Part shown: piece by piece, positions 40,140 to 47,731 of the stretch
Layout of the letters: every line of letters starts with the position of its first letter
Position numbering within the stretch: position 1 is the first letter of the stretch
Assembly: GCA_038040385.1 (NCBI GenBank)
Contig: JBBPII010000003.1
Coordinates: 62,001-126,000 of the forward strand
Direction of reading: 5' to 3'
DNA length: 64,000 nucleotides
Source: Gilichinskyi gelida
Lineage (GTDB): Bacteria; Acidobacteriota; Thermoanaerobaculia; Gp7-AA8
The notes under the pieces: generated by a model
What the model was told of the DNA's origin: nothing
Databases searched by the model: none
What the model saw: the letters and a program-made list of their open reading frames with translations, nothing else
Translations under genes and position numbers: made by a program

Positions 40140-42034
40140 GACGCCTCCGCATGAGTGCGTCGCGGCGCGGCAACTTCGAGGATGCTGCTGACGAGCGCCA
40201 TCGGCTCGATCGGCTTGGCGAGATAGGCCTGGAAGCCGCTCGACAAGACCTTTTCGCGATCGTCCTGACGGACATACGCCGTGAGTGCAATCGCCGGAAC
40301 GTCTCCGCCGCGTTCCGGAGACAATCGACGGACCCTGGCGATGAACGCCAGCCCGTCCTCACCAGGCATGCCGACATCGGAGAGCACGACATCCGGTTTC
40401 GAGCTGGACAGAAGTTTGTAGCCATCCTCTGCATTGGTTGCCGTCACGACCGCGGCCCCCGCGGACCGCAGAACGAAGGCCAATAGATCGAGCGTCGGCC
40501 GATGGTCGTCGACTGCCAGAATCGTCATGCCGGCGAGCGCATCGGCCGGCGGCATGACGATCGGCCACTCGTCGTCATCGGGCGATGCCATGACGGCGGT
40601 CGGTGGTTCCGCGACTGCTTCGCCGCGGGTGAACGGCATGATCGGCAGCGCTACGCTGAACGTCGCTCCCTGTCCCTTGCCGGCGCTGCTGACGCCGACC
40701 GTACCGCCGTGCGCTTGGGCGAGGCTGCTGACGATCGACAGTCCGAGACCGAGGCCTTTGTGGACGCGCGCCTTGGAGGCGTCGGCCTGGCGGAAGGCAT
40801 CGAAGACGTGCGGAAGGAAATCGGGATCGATGCCTTCTCCGCTGTCCTGGACCGAGATGACCGCCTTCGAGTCGGTTCGCTGCAAGCGCACGTCGACGCG
40901 GCCCCCGCGCTGGGTGAACTTCACAGCATTGGAAACCAGGTTCCACACGATCTGCTGGAGGCGGTCGGGATCGGCGGAGACGCGGAGGTGATCGTCCAGG
41001 TGGAGGTGCAACTCGACTCCCGTGGCTTCCGCGGCCGGTCGTACGGAGTCGACACCGGCGCGGACGACCTCGGCCATGTCGATGGTGCGAATGGAAAGCC
41101 GCATCTTCCCCGACATGACTCGCGAGACGTCGAGGAGGTCGTCGATGAGCTTCGCCTGTGCCGACGCGCAACTCTGAATGGTGCGCAATCCCTCCTGCAA
41201 CAGATCGGACTGGCACTCGTCGACGAGGATGCGCGACCAGCCTAGGATGGCGGTGAGCGGTGTTCTGAGCTCGTGCGAGACCGTGGCGATGAACTCGTCC
41301 TTGATCCGGTTCGCACTCTCGGACGCCAGACGGGCTTGCGTTTCCGCGGCATACGCGGCTTCGGCGCGCTCGCGCGCGTCGCGTTCGGCACGAGTCGCTC
41401 GCGCGATCTGCGAGAGCGTGATGAGAAGCAGCAGGGCCGCGATCACGCTGGTGAGGGCGATCATCACCGTCGCGCGCTGGCTGCTGGCGGTGGCTGACGC
41501 GCGATGGATCGCGCGAGTCCGTTGCTCCTGGTTCGTCAACTCCACAGCCAGACGCCGGATGCGCATCATCAGATCGTTGCCCTGATTGGTCATGACCATC
41601 CCGAGCGCAGCCTGCGGCCCGTCCGATCGATATCGCGCGATCGTCGCGGCGAGCTCATTCAGCTTCTCGTCGACCGCGGGGCGCAGGGTTCCGACCCGTT
41701 GGCGTTGGACCGGATCGGCGGCCGTCAGTATCCCGAGCTGCTTGAGATGGTGCGCCACTCTCACTCGCCCGTCGTAGTACGGCTGGAGATAGGCGGCGCG
41801 GCCGGTCAGGAGGTAACCGCGCTGTCCGGTCTCGGCGTCCCTCAGCGCGCCGAGCGTCTCGTTCAGCTCCTCCAGGATGTTGTCCGAGCTGCGCGAGGCT
41901 CGAAATCTGTCGACGACGGTGCCGAGCTCGTAGAACGAGATCAGACCGTTGACGGCAATCACCGCGAACAGGAGCCCGGCGGCGAACACGAATGCGTGCT
42001 TACGAAGCCATGCCGGCAGTCGTGCTGATTGCAT
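40136..42034 (-). CDS. Hybrid histidine kinase with CHASE3 sensor
   Basis: This protein of 632 residues has two membrane segments (near residues 13-33 and 190-210) enclosing a CHASE3 periplasmic domain (ETGQRGYLLTGRAAYLQPYYDG). The HisKA box is EFIATVSHELRTPLTAILGWSR, with the phosphorylated His. The ATPase has NLVSNAVKFTQRGG (N), DSGEGIDPDFLPHVF (G1) and KGLGLGLSIV (G2). A C-terminal receiver follows (ILAVDDHRPTLDLL, VVLSDVGMPGEDG with the Asp, ALTAYV, AYLAKPI). The signal is not known. The start overlaps the SpoIIE gene by 35 nt; an in-frame start at 42058 is less likely. Confidence 0.92.
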   Translation of the reverse strand: MQSARLPAWLRKHAFVFAAGLLFAVIAVNGLISFYELGTVVDRFRASRSSDNILEELNETLGALRDAETGQRGYLLTGRAAYLQPYYDGRVRVAHHLKQLGILTAADPVQRQRVGTLRPAVDEKLNELAATIARYRSDGPQAALGMVMTNQGNDLMMRIRRLAVELTNQEQRTRAIHRASATASSQRATVMIALTSVIAALLLLITLSQIARATRAERDARERAEAAYAAETQARLASESANRIKDEFIATVSHELRTPLTAILGWSRILVDECQSDLLQEGLRTIQSCASAQAKLIDDLLDVSRVMSGKMRLSIRTIDMAEVVRAGVDSVRPAAEATGVELHLHLDDHLRVSADPDRLQQIVWNLVSNAVKFTQRGGRVDVRLQRTDSKAVISVQDSGEGIDPDFLPHVFDAFRQADASKARVHKGLGLGLSIVSSLAQAHGGTVGVSSAGKGQGATFSVALPIMPFTRGEAVAEPPTAVMASPDDDEWPIVMPPADALAGMTILAVDDHRPTLDLLAFVLRSAGAAVVTATNAEDGYKLLSSSKPDVVLSDVGMPGEDGLAFIARVRRLSPERGGDVPAIALTAYVRQDDREKVLSSGFQAYLAKPIEPMALVSSILEVAAPRRTHAEAS

Positions 42035-43106
42035 GTTGCACCTCCCGAGAAACGACAAGCATGGTCACGTCATCGTCATAAGGACGGTCCCCGCCGAAAG
42101 CGTGCAGACCGTCGACGATTGCGCGGCACGTTGCTTCCGCCGGTTTCCCGGCGTCGCGCATGAGGACCTCGCGCAGGCGCGCTTCGCCGAACTCCTCGCC
42201 GGCGTGATTCTGGTACTCCGTGACGCCGTCGCTGTAGATGACGAGACGATCGCCATCGCGGAGCTCGATGGTCACGGCTTTGTAGGTCGCCTCGGCAAAG
42301 ATGCCGGCAACGGGTCCGGTCGGCTCGAGGCGGACCATCGCTCCGCCTTTTCTCGAGAGGATTGGCGGATTGTGTCCGGCGTTCACGAACGTGAACTGGC
42401 CGCTGACCGTGTCGAGAACGCCGAGGAACATCGTCACGAACGATGGCGTCCGCAGCCGCTGGTGCAGCAGCCGGTTCAGAGTCGTCAGAAGGCATTCCGG
42501 CGGCAGCCCGCTCGAGACGAGCGCGCGGACGGCGGCCTGCAGGTTCGACATGATCAACGCGGCGGCGATCCCCTTGCCGGAAACATCGGCGAGACAGATG
42601 GCCAGTCGATTCGGGCCTGCGTCGATCACATCGTAGTAATCGCCGCCCACCGTCCACGCCGGGATCCAACGCGAGGCGATGTCGACGTTCGCCGGCCGGG
42701 AGATCGTGGGAAGCAGGTGCCGCTGGACGTCCTGCACCAAGTCACGTTGGCGCTGCACCTGATCGCGCAACGCGCTGACGACGACGTTGATGAAGAAGAA
42801 CACGACCAGGATCGACGCGTCGTTCACCCACGCCAGGGGTACCTTAGGCTCGGCCAGCGGTCCGATGCTGTCGGCGACTGCCCAGGTGAAGGCGGCAAGG
42901 ACAGCAAGCCACTGCGCCGGCGCCCGTCCGACCATCCAGGCCGTTCCGGCGACGGGCATGAGATAAAAAATGGTCAGCAGCGTCATCGGACCGGTGAAAT
43001 GGTCGACCGTCCCGATCGCGACGATGGCGGCAGCGGCACCGATGACGAAACGAGAAGCCGGAATGGCCTCGATGCGTCGCGTCCACAGCGTCGGATTGAA
43101 AGTCAT
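42000..43106 (-). CDS. Membrane-bound SpoIIE-type PP2C phosphatase
   Basis: This protein of 368 residues has four to five hydrophobic helices in the first ~150 residues, then a linker helix with VQRQRDLVQDVQRHLLP. The phosphatase domain has GGDYYDVIDAGPNRLAICLADVSGKGIAAAL (metal-binding Asp residues), FTFVNAGHNPP and LVIYSDGVTEYQNHAGEEFG, ending in DDDVTMLVV. Such phosphatases usually control anti-sigma or anti-anti-sigma factors. None is encoded nearby, so the target lies elsewhere. First gene of the minus-strand operon downstream of the conserved region at 43134-43222. ATG 43106 lies after a GAGG site. Confidence 0.9.
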   Translation of the reverse strand: MTFNPTLWTRRIEAIPASRFVIGAAAAIVAIGTVDHFTGPMTLLTIFYLMPVAGTAWMVGRAPAQWLAVLAAFTWAVADSIGPLAEPKVPLAWVNDASILVVFFFINVVVSALRDQVQRQRDLVQDVQRHLLPTISRPANVDIASRWIPAWTVGGDYYDVIDAGPNRLAICLADVSGKGIAAALIMSNLQAAVRALVSSGLPPECLLTTLNRLLHQRLRTPSFVTMFLGVLDTVSGQFTFVNAGHNPPILSRKGGAMVRLEPTGPVAGIFAEATYKAVTIELRDGDRLVIYSDGVTEYQNHAGEEFGEARLREVLMRDAGKPAEATCRAIVDGLHAFGGDRPYDDDVTMLVVSREVQHAISTTAGMAS

Positions 43107-43133
43107 CGGTCGAACCTCGTCATCGATAGCCAA

Positions 43134-43222
43134 GGTAAGACCGCGGACGCCGCCCGGCGATTGTGCGAAGGGCAACACCGATTCGACGGAAGTCGAACCG
43201 GCATCACACCTTCGTATAAGGC
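43134..43222 (-). promoter_or_regulatory. Conserved upstream region of the SpoIIE operon, copy 2
   Basis: The near-duplicate of 34757-34846, in the divergent gap between the SpoIIE gene (minus) and the FixL-like kinase (plus). It contains the perfect palindrome TTCGAC-GGAA-GTCGAA (43182-43197) and, on the minus strand, the box CTTATACG. The position lets a single regulator act on both directions. It is the best candidate site for the adjacent response regulator. Confidence 0.68.
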
Positions 43223-43241
43223 GCGGTAAGATCGAGTCACC

Positions 43242-44651
43242 GTGAACACCTTCAGGCGTTCCGCCGTGGCGTTCCTCCTCGGCTGCGTTGCGCTGGCGGT
43301 GCTGACGTACCTCTGCCTGAAACTGCACCTCAGCGCGCCCGTTCTATACCTGCTGGTCGTGGTCTTCGTGGCACTCGACGGAAGCTTCGTGACAGCGGTG
43401 TGCGTGTCGATCGTGGCCGCGCTGGCGCTTCAATACTTTTTCTCCTCGCCGATTTTTTCCCTGCACCCCTTCGAGTCGCGGCACGCATTGCGCTTCGTGC
43501 TCTGGCTCGTCACGGCGTTCATCATCAGCCGTCTGGTCATCCTGGCCCGTCGCCGAGAACAGAACCTGCAGCTCGTCATGGACGCCATGCCGGCGCTCGT
43601 CGTGATCGGCTCATCGGAAGCGGCCGACGATGTCTACTGCAATCAGCGCTTCGTCGATTACACCGGACGCTCAGCGGAGGATCTGCACGGCGAAGGCTTG
43701 CTCGGCGTTCTTCATCCGGACGACCAGCTCTGGTACGGATCGGAATGGAAAAGGGCCGTGGCCGAGGGTCAGCCGGTCACGAGAGAAGTCCGGCTGCGGG
43801 ATCGATCCGGTGCCTATCGCCTGTTTCTTCATCATGTGTTTCCGATGCGCGACGCGTCCGGACGCACTCAGTGGTGCACCACGTCCATCGACATCGACGA
43901 CCGCAAACGAGCCGAAGAGACATTGCGCCACGCACAGGAGGACCTCGCTCGCGTCACTCGTGTGACGACCATGGGCGAGCTGGTGGCCTCGATCGCGCAC
44001 GAGGTCAATCAACCGCTCGCCGCGATCGTCACCAACGCAAACGCCTCGCTGCGGTGGCTCGCTGCAGACCCACCCAATCTCGGCGAGGTCCGTGAGGCAA
44101 CCGTTCGGATCATCGCCGACGGCAATCGAGCGAGCGACGTCGTCGGTCGCATTCGAGGATTGCTGGCGAAAAGGGAAACGCAGAGAGAGCTGCTGAACGT
44201 CGACGATGTGATCGCGGACGTCGTGGCCTTGACGAAGAGCGAAGCGCAGCGGAACGGGACCTCGGTTCAGCTGGAGCTCTCCGACGCGCCCGTCGTGCTG
44301 GCCGACCGCGTCCAGCTCCAGCAGGTCCTCCTCAATCTCGTGCTCAACGGGATGGATGCGATGAACGGAGTGACCGGGCGGTCGCGAACGCTGACCATTC
44401 AATCGCGGCCGCATGAAGGCAATGGCGTCTTCGTGGCGGTCCGGGACTCGGGCGTCGGGATCTTCGAAGAACATCTCCCGCACATCTTCGATGCGTTCTA
44501 CACGACCAAGAGCGGCGGACTGGGAATGGGTCTGGCGATCGGCCGTTCCATCATCGAGGCGCACGGCGGCCGCATCTGGGCGACCTCGGCGCCGGCGCAA
44601 GGGGCGACGTTTCAATTCACATTGCCGGCCGCGGAGTCCGACGCATCATGA
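43242..44651 (+). CDS. Sensor histidine kinase with DUF4118 membrane domain and PAS (FixL-like)
   Basis: This 469-residue kinase has a DUF4118-like membrane unit of three to four helices in the first 95 residues (VLYLLVVVFVALDGSFVTAV). A PAS domain follows (LQLVMDAMPALVVIGS to TTSIDIDDRKRAEETLRHA), then the FixL/DctB-type His box MGELVASIAHEVNQPLAAIV, an ATPase with LNLVLNGMDAMNG, DSGVGIFEEHLPHIF and GLGMGLAIGRSIIEAHGG. No heme-binding signature is evident in the PAS domain, so an oxygen-sensing role is not assumed. The GTG start at 43242 follows the divergent regulatory region. The stop overlaps the response regulator gene by 4 nt. Confidence 0.9.
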   Translation: MNTFRRSAVAFLLGCVALAVLTYLCLKLHLSAPVLYLLVVVFVALDGSFVTAVCVSIVAALALQYFFSSPIFSLHPFESRHALRFVLWLVTAFIISRLVILARRREQNLQLVMDAMPALVVIGSSEAADDVYCNQRFVDYTGRSAEDLHGEGLLGVLHPDDQLWYGSEWKRAVAEGQPVTREVRLRDRSGAYRLFLHHVFPMRDASGRTQWCTTSIDIDDRKRAEETLRHAQEDLARVTRVTTMGELVASIAHEVNQPLAAIVTNANASLRWLAADPPNLGEVREATVRIIADGNRASDVVGRIRGLLAKRETQRELLNVDDVIADVVALTKSEAQRNGTSVQLELSDAPVVLADRVQLQQVLLNLVLNGMDAMNGVTGRSRTLTIQSRPHEGNGVFVAVRDSGVGIFEEHLPHIFDAFYTTKSGGLGMGLAIGRSIIEAHGGRIWATSAPAQGATFQFTLPAAESDAS

Positions 44652-45274
44652 CGCCTGAGGGGCCGATCGTTTTCGTGGTGGATGACGATCCGTCGATGCG
44701 GCCGGCGATGGAGAGTCTGATCCGATCGATCGGCCTGCGCGTCAAGTCCTTCGCCTCCGCCCACGACTTCCTCCGTTTCCAACGACCCGACGCGCCGGCC
44801 TGCCTCGTTCTCGACGTGCGCCTGCCCGGACTCAGCGGTCTCGATCTTCAGCACGAGCTGGCGTCCGCCGGAAACTCGATCCCCATCATCTTCATCACCG
44901 GTCACGGCGACATTCCGATGTCGGTTCACGCCATGAAGAGCGGCGCGATCGATTTTCTGCCGAAACCATTCCGCGACCAGCAACTCCTCGATGCCATTCA
45001 GCTGGCGATCCAGAAAGACGCGACCGTACGGACCGAACAGGCGGAACGCGCGGAGCTGCGCGGTCTCTATGCCTCACTCACGCCGCGAGAGCGCGAAGTG
45101 ATGGCCCTCGTCGTCACGGGCCTGCTCAACAAACAGGTGGCGGAGAAGCTGGGCACGAGCGAGATCACCGTCAAAGTCCACCGCGGGCGGGTCATGAACA
45201 AGATGAGAGCAGGTTCATTGGCCGAGCTGGTGAAGGATGCCGTCAAGCTCGGCATCGTCGAAGCCGACCGCTGA
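44648..45274 (+). CDS. FixJ/NarL-type response regulator
   Basis: This 208-residue regulator is the partner of the kinase upstream. The receiver has FVVDDDPSMRPAMESLI, the phosphorylated Asp in CLVLDVRLPGLSGLD, FITGHGDIPMSVHAMKSGAIDFLPKPF with Thr and Lys. The LuxR/GerE domain is LTPREREVMALVVTGLLNKQVAEKLGTSEITVKVHRGRVMNK, ending near residue 200. The receiver phrasing (HGDIPMSVHAMKSGAIDF) is FixJ-like. It is likely to bind palindromic sites of the CTATACG kind found 13 nt after its own stop and in the two conserved upstream regions. Confidence 0.93.
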   Translation: MTPEGPIVFVVDDDPSMRPAMESLIRSIGLRVKSFASAHDFLRFQRPDAPACLVLDVRLPGLSGLDLQHELASAGNSIPIIFITGHGDIPMSVHAMKSGAIDFLPKPFRDQQLLDAIQLAIQKDATVRTEQAERAELRGLYASLTPREREVMALVVTGLLNKQVAEKLGTSEITVKVHRGRVMNKMRAGSLAELVKDAVKLGIVEADR

Positions 45275-45286
45275 GGCGTACCCGTT

Positions 45287-45302
45287 CTATACGCACGTAT
45301 AG
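45287..45302. promoter_or_regulatory. CTATACG-CA-CGTATAG palindrome
   Basis: This perfect 7-2-7 palindrome lies between the FixJ-like gene and the lone receiver gene. The half-site (C/T)TATACG also occurs at the edge of both conserved upstream regions (34837-34843 and 43213-43219). It is a plausible binding site of the LuxR-type regulator, acting on the receiver-dehydrogenase-reductase genes. Confidence 0.55.
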
Positions 45303-45341
45303 TACCCAGCACGCCCGGCGCGGATTACCTTGGATCCCGTC

Positions 45342-45719
45342 ATGGGCAAAGGTTCCGTCATTGCTGTGGTGGACGACGATGAATCGGTTCGGCTGGCGGT
45401 GGCCAGCCTGCTGCGGTCCGTCGGATTCGTTGTCCTGCTCTATGCCTCCGCGGAGGAGTTTCTGAGGGGCAGGGATCTGCGGTCCATTGCGTGTCTGATT
45501 CTCGACTTGCGGATGCCCGGCATGGACGGCCTGCAATTACAGAGGCACTTGCACGCGAACGTTTGGCGCGTTCCAACCATCTTTCTCACGGCCCACGCCG
45601 ATGATTACGGACGCGCTCAGGCTTTGGCCGGCGGTGCGCTGGCATTCCTCCCCAAGCCTTTCGATGCAGATGTGCTGCTCAGTGCTGTCAAGTCTGCGCT
45701 CACTGGGGATCGCCTGTGA
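45342..45719 (+). CDS. Stand-alone response regulator receiver
   Basis: This protein of 125 residues is only a receiver domain: SVIAVVDDDESVRLAVASLL (acidic pocket), LILDLRMPGMDGLQLQRHL (phosphorylated Asp), FLTAHADDYGRAQALAGGALAFLPKPFDADVLL (Thr/Ala region and Lys). With no output domain it may act as a phosphate sink or a partner of the upstream kinase. ATG 45342 is preferred over a TTG at 45330. The stop shares bases with the next ATG (TGATG). It is downstream of the CTATACG palindrome. Confidence 0.88.
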   Translation: MGKGSVIAVVDDDESVRLAVASLLRSVGFVVLLYASAEEFLRGRDLRSIACLILDLRMPGMDGLQLQRHLHANVWRVPTIFLTAHADDYGRAQALAGGALAFLPKPFDADVLLSAVKSALTGDRL

Positions 45720-46580
45720 TGGCGAAGATTGGCTTCCTGGGGCTCGGCGAGATGGGAACACCGATGGCCACTCGCCTGCTGCGCGCCGGCCATGACTTGA
45801 CGGTCTGGAATCGCAGCGCGGAGCGGACCGTGCCTCTTGCGAACGAGGGCGCTGCGGTCGCGTCGTCGCCGGCGAAGGTCGCGGCCGGCGCGGACTTCGT
45901 CATCACGATGCTGGCGACGCCGGAGGCGCTCGAGCAGGTTCTATTCGGGAGCGATGGACTGGCAACCGCCCTCTCCCCGGGTCAGGTCCTCATCGACATG
46001 TCGACCGTCGGGCCCGACGAGGTCCGCTCGGCTGCTGCCCGATTGCCGGAGGGGACCTCTCGTCGATGCGCCGGTTCGTGGGAGCGTGCCTCAGGCCACG
46101 TCGGGCCGCCTCGAAGTGTTCGTCGGCGCGACCGGCGAGAACTACGAGCGCGTGCGGCCGATCCTCGAGCTCCTCGGCACGGTACGACACACGGGCGGGC
46201 CCGGATCGGGAGCGGCGATGAAACTCGTGGCCAATCTCGTCCTGGGCGCGGCGATCGTGACTCTCGGAGAAGCTCTCGCTCTCGGAGACTCCCTCGATCT
46301 CGAACGCGGCCTCGTGCTCGATGCCCTCGCCGACTCGCCCATCGGGCCGATCGTGCGAGCCAAGAGAGCCAATGTCGAGTCGGGCGACTTCACGCCCTCC
46401 TTCAAACTGCGGCATGCCGCGAAGGATCTTAGGCTCGTCACTGAAGCCGCAACTGCCCGGCGCCGTGAGCTCAAGCAGGCCAACGCGAATCGCGCCTGGT
46501 TGGATGAAGCCGCGGGTCGCGGCGCGGCCGACCTCGACTTCTCCGCCGTCGTGGCGACGATTCGGAGACAGACTCCATGA
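45719..46580 (+). pseudogene. 3-hydroxyisobutyrate dehydrogenase-like NAD(P) protein, frameshifted
   Basis: The first frame starts MAKIGFLGLGEMGTPMATRLLRAGHDLTVWNR (Rossmann loop) and continues to IDMSTVGPDEVRSAAARLPEG. The family's VDAPVRGSVPQATSGRLEVFVG segment and the rest, including the catalytic lysine in GSGAAMKLVANLV, lie in the next frame and end at 46580. A one-base change near 46055 separates them. Length when joined (~286) is normal for beta-hydroxyacid dehydrogenases of the glyoxylate/succinic semialdehyde reductase type. The next gene starts in a 4-nt overlap, so the operon layout is kept. Confidence 0.83.
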
Positions 46581-47641
46581 GCGTCTCAACCTACGACAGC
46601 GTTCCCTTCACGCACGACCCGTATCGAGCGGCTCCCGATCGCTATCGCAATTTCGGCTATCGTCGTGTGGGCCGCTCGGGATTGCAGTTGCCGCCGATCT
46701 CGCTGGGTTTCTGGTACAACTTCGGCGACGACCGGCCGTTTGCGACGCAGCGCGAGATCGTGCGTTACGCGTTCGACCGCGGCATTACGCACTTCGACCT
46801 CGCCAACAACTACGGTCCGCCCTATGGCGCCGCCGAAGAGAATTTCGGACGGGTCATGCGCAAGGACCTCCACCCCTATCGGGATGAGCTGGTCATCTCC
46901 TCAAAGGCCGGCTGGGATATGTGGCCGGGCCCCTATGGGCAGTTGGGGTCGCGCAAGTACGTGCTTGCCAGCCTCGATGCATCGTTGCAGCGGTTGGGCC
47001 TGGACTACGTGGACATCTTCTACTCTCACCGCTTCGACCCGGGGACTCCGCTGGAAGAGACGATCGGAGCGCTGGACACCGCGGTGGGACAAGGGAAAGC
47101 GCGCTATGTGGGCGTGTCGTCGTATTCTGCCGAGCACACCCGCGAGGCTTCGTCGATTGCGCACAGGCTGGGCGCGCCTCTAATCATTCATCAACCGTCG
47201 TACTCGCTGCTGAACCGCTGGATCGAGGGTGGTCTGACCGATGTCCTGGCCGAAAACGGCATGGGCGCCATCGCATTCACGGCCCTCGCACAGGGTCTTC
47301 TGACGGACAAGTATCTCGATGGCACACGCGACGTACAGCGGGCGGCAGCTCGCCCGACGTTCAACACCGCCATTCTTAGCGAGGAGACGCTGGCGCGGGT
47401 GAGGGGCCTGAACGAGATCGCGAAGGTGCGCGGCCAAACCCTGGCGCAGATGGCGCTGGTGTGGGTGCTGCGCGATCCGCGCATCGCCTCGACCCTTGTG
47501 GGAACCTCGAGCGTGTCGCAGCTGGCGGAGAATCTGGCGGCGCTGGATCAACCGGATTTCACAGCCGAGGAGCTGGCAAAGATCGACCGTTACGCCGTCG
47601 ACTCGGGCATCGACCTGTGGCGATCGTCTTCGGACCTATGA
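46577..47641 (+). CDS. Aldo/keto reductase, YghZ (L-glyceraldehyde-3-phosphate reductase) type
   Basis: This 354-residue NADPH-dependent reductase has the catalytic tetrad: Asp in THFDLANNYGPPYG, Tyr in the same segment, Lys in VISSKAGWDMWPGPYG and His in IFYSHRFDPGTPLEE. Extra family marks are RWIEGGLTDVLAENGMGAIAF and LVGTSSVSQLAENLAAL for the cofactor phosphate. The GPYG loop and NNYGPPYGAAEENFG match YghZ-like enzymes, which reduce aldehydes, including L-glyceraldehyde 3-phosphate and methylglyoxal. Last gene of the kinase-led plus-strand operon. With the dehydrogenase it suggests aldehyde detoxification. Confidence 0.9.
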   Translation: MSVSTYDSVPFTHDPYRAAPDRYRNFGYRRVGRSGLQLPPISLGFWYNFGDDRPFATQREIVRYAFDRGITHFDLANNYGPPYGAAEENFGRVMRKDLHPYRDELVISSKAGWDMWPGPYGQLGSRKYVLASLDASLQRLGLDYVDIFYSHRFDPGTPLEETIGALDTAVGQGKARYVGVSSYSAEHTREASSIAHRLGAPLIIHQPSYSLLNRWIEGGLTDVLAENGMGAIAFTALAQGLLTDKYLDGTRDVQRAAARPTFNTAILSEETLARVRGLNEIAKVRGQTLAQMALVWVLRDPRIASTLVGTSSVSQLAENLAALDQPDFTAEELAKIDRYAVDSGIDLWRSSSDL

Positions 47642-47731
47642 GACACCCGATGATCGTGCTTCCCGGACTCGCCGACCATTGATGGTGATCTGTGAGGGCG
47701 CCGCGATCACCGCGACGCCCTCGGGCAGAGT

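Noticed and set aside
43242..44651. Oxygen-sensing FixL
   Set aside because: No heme-binding signature recognised in the PAS domain; only the kinase type is FixL-like.
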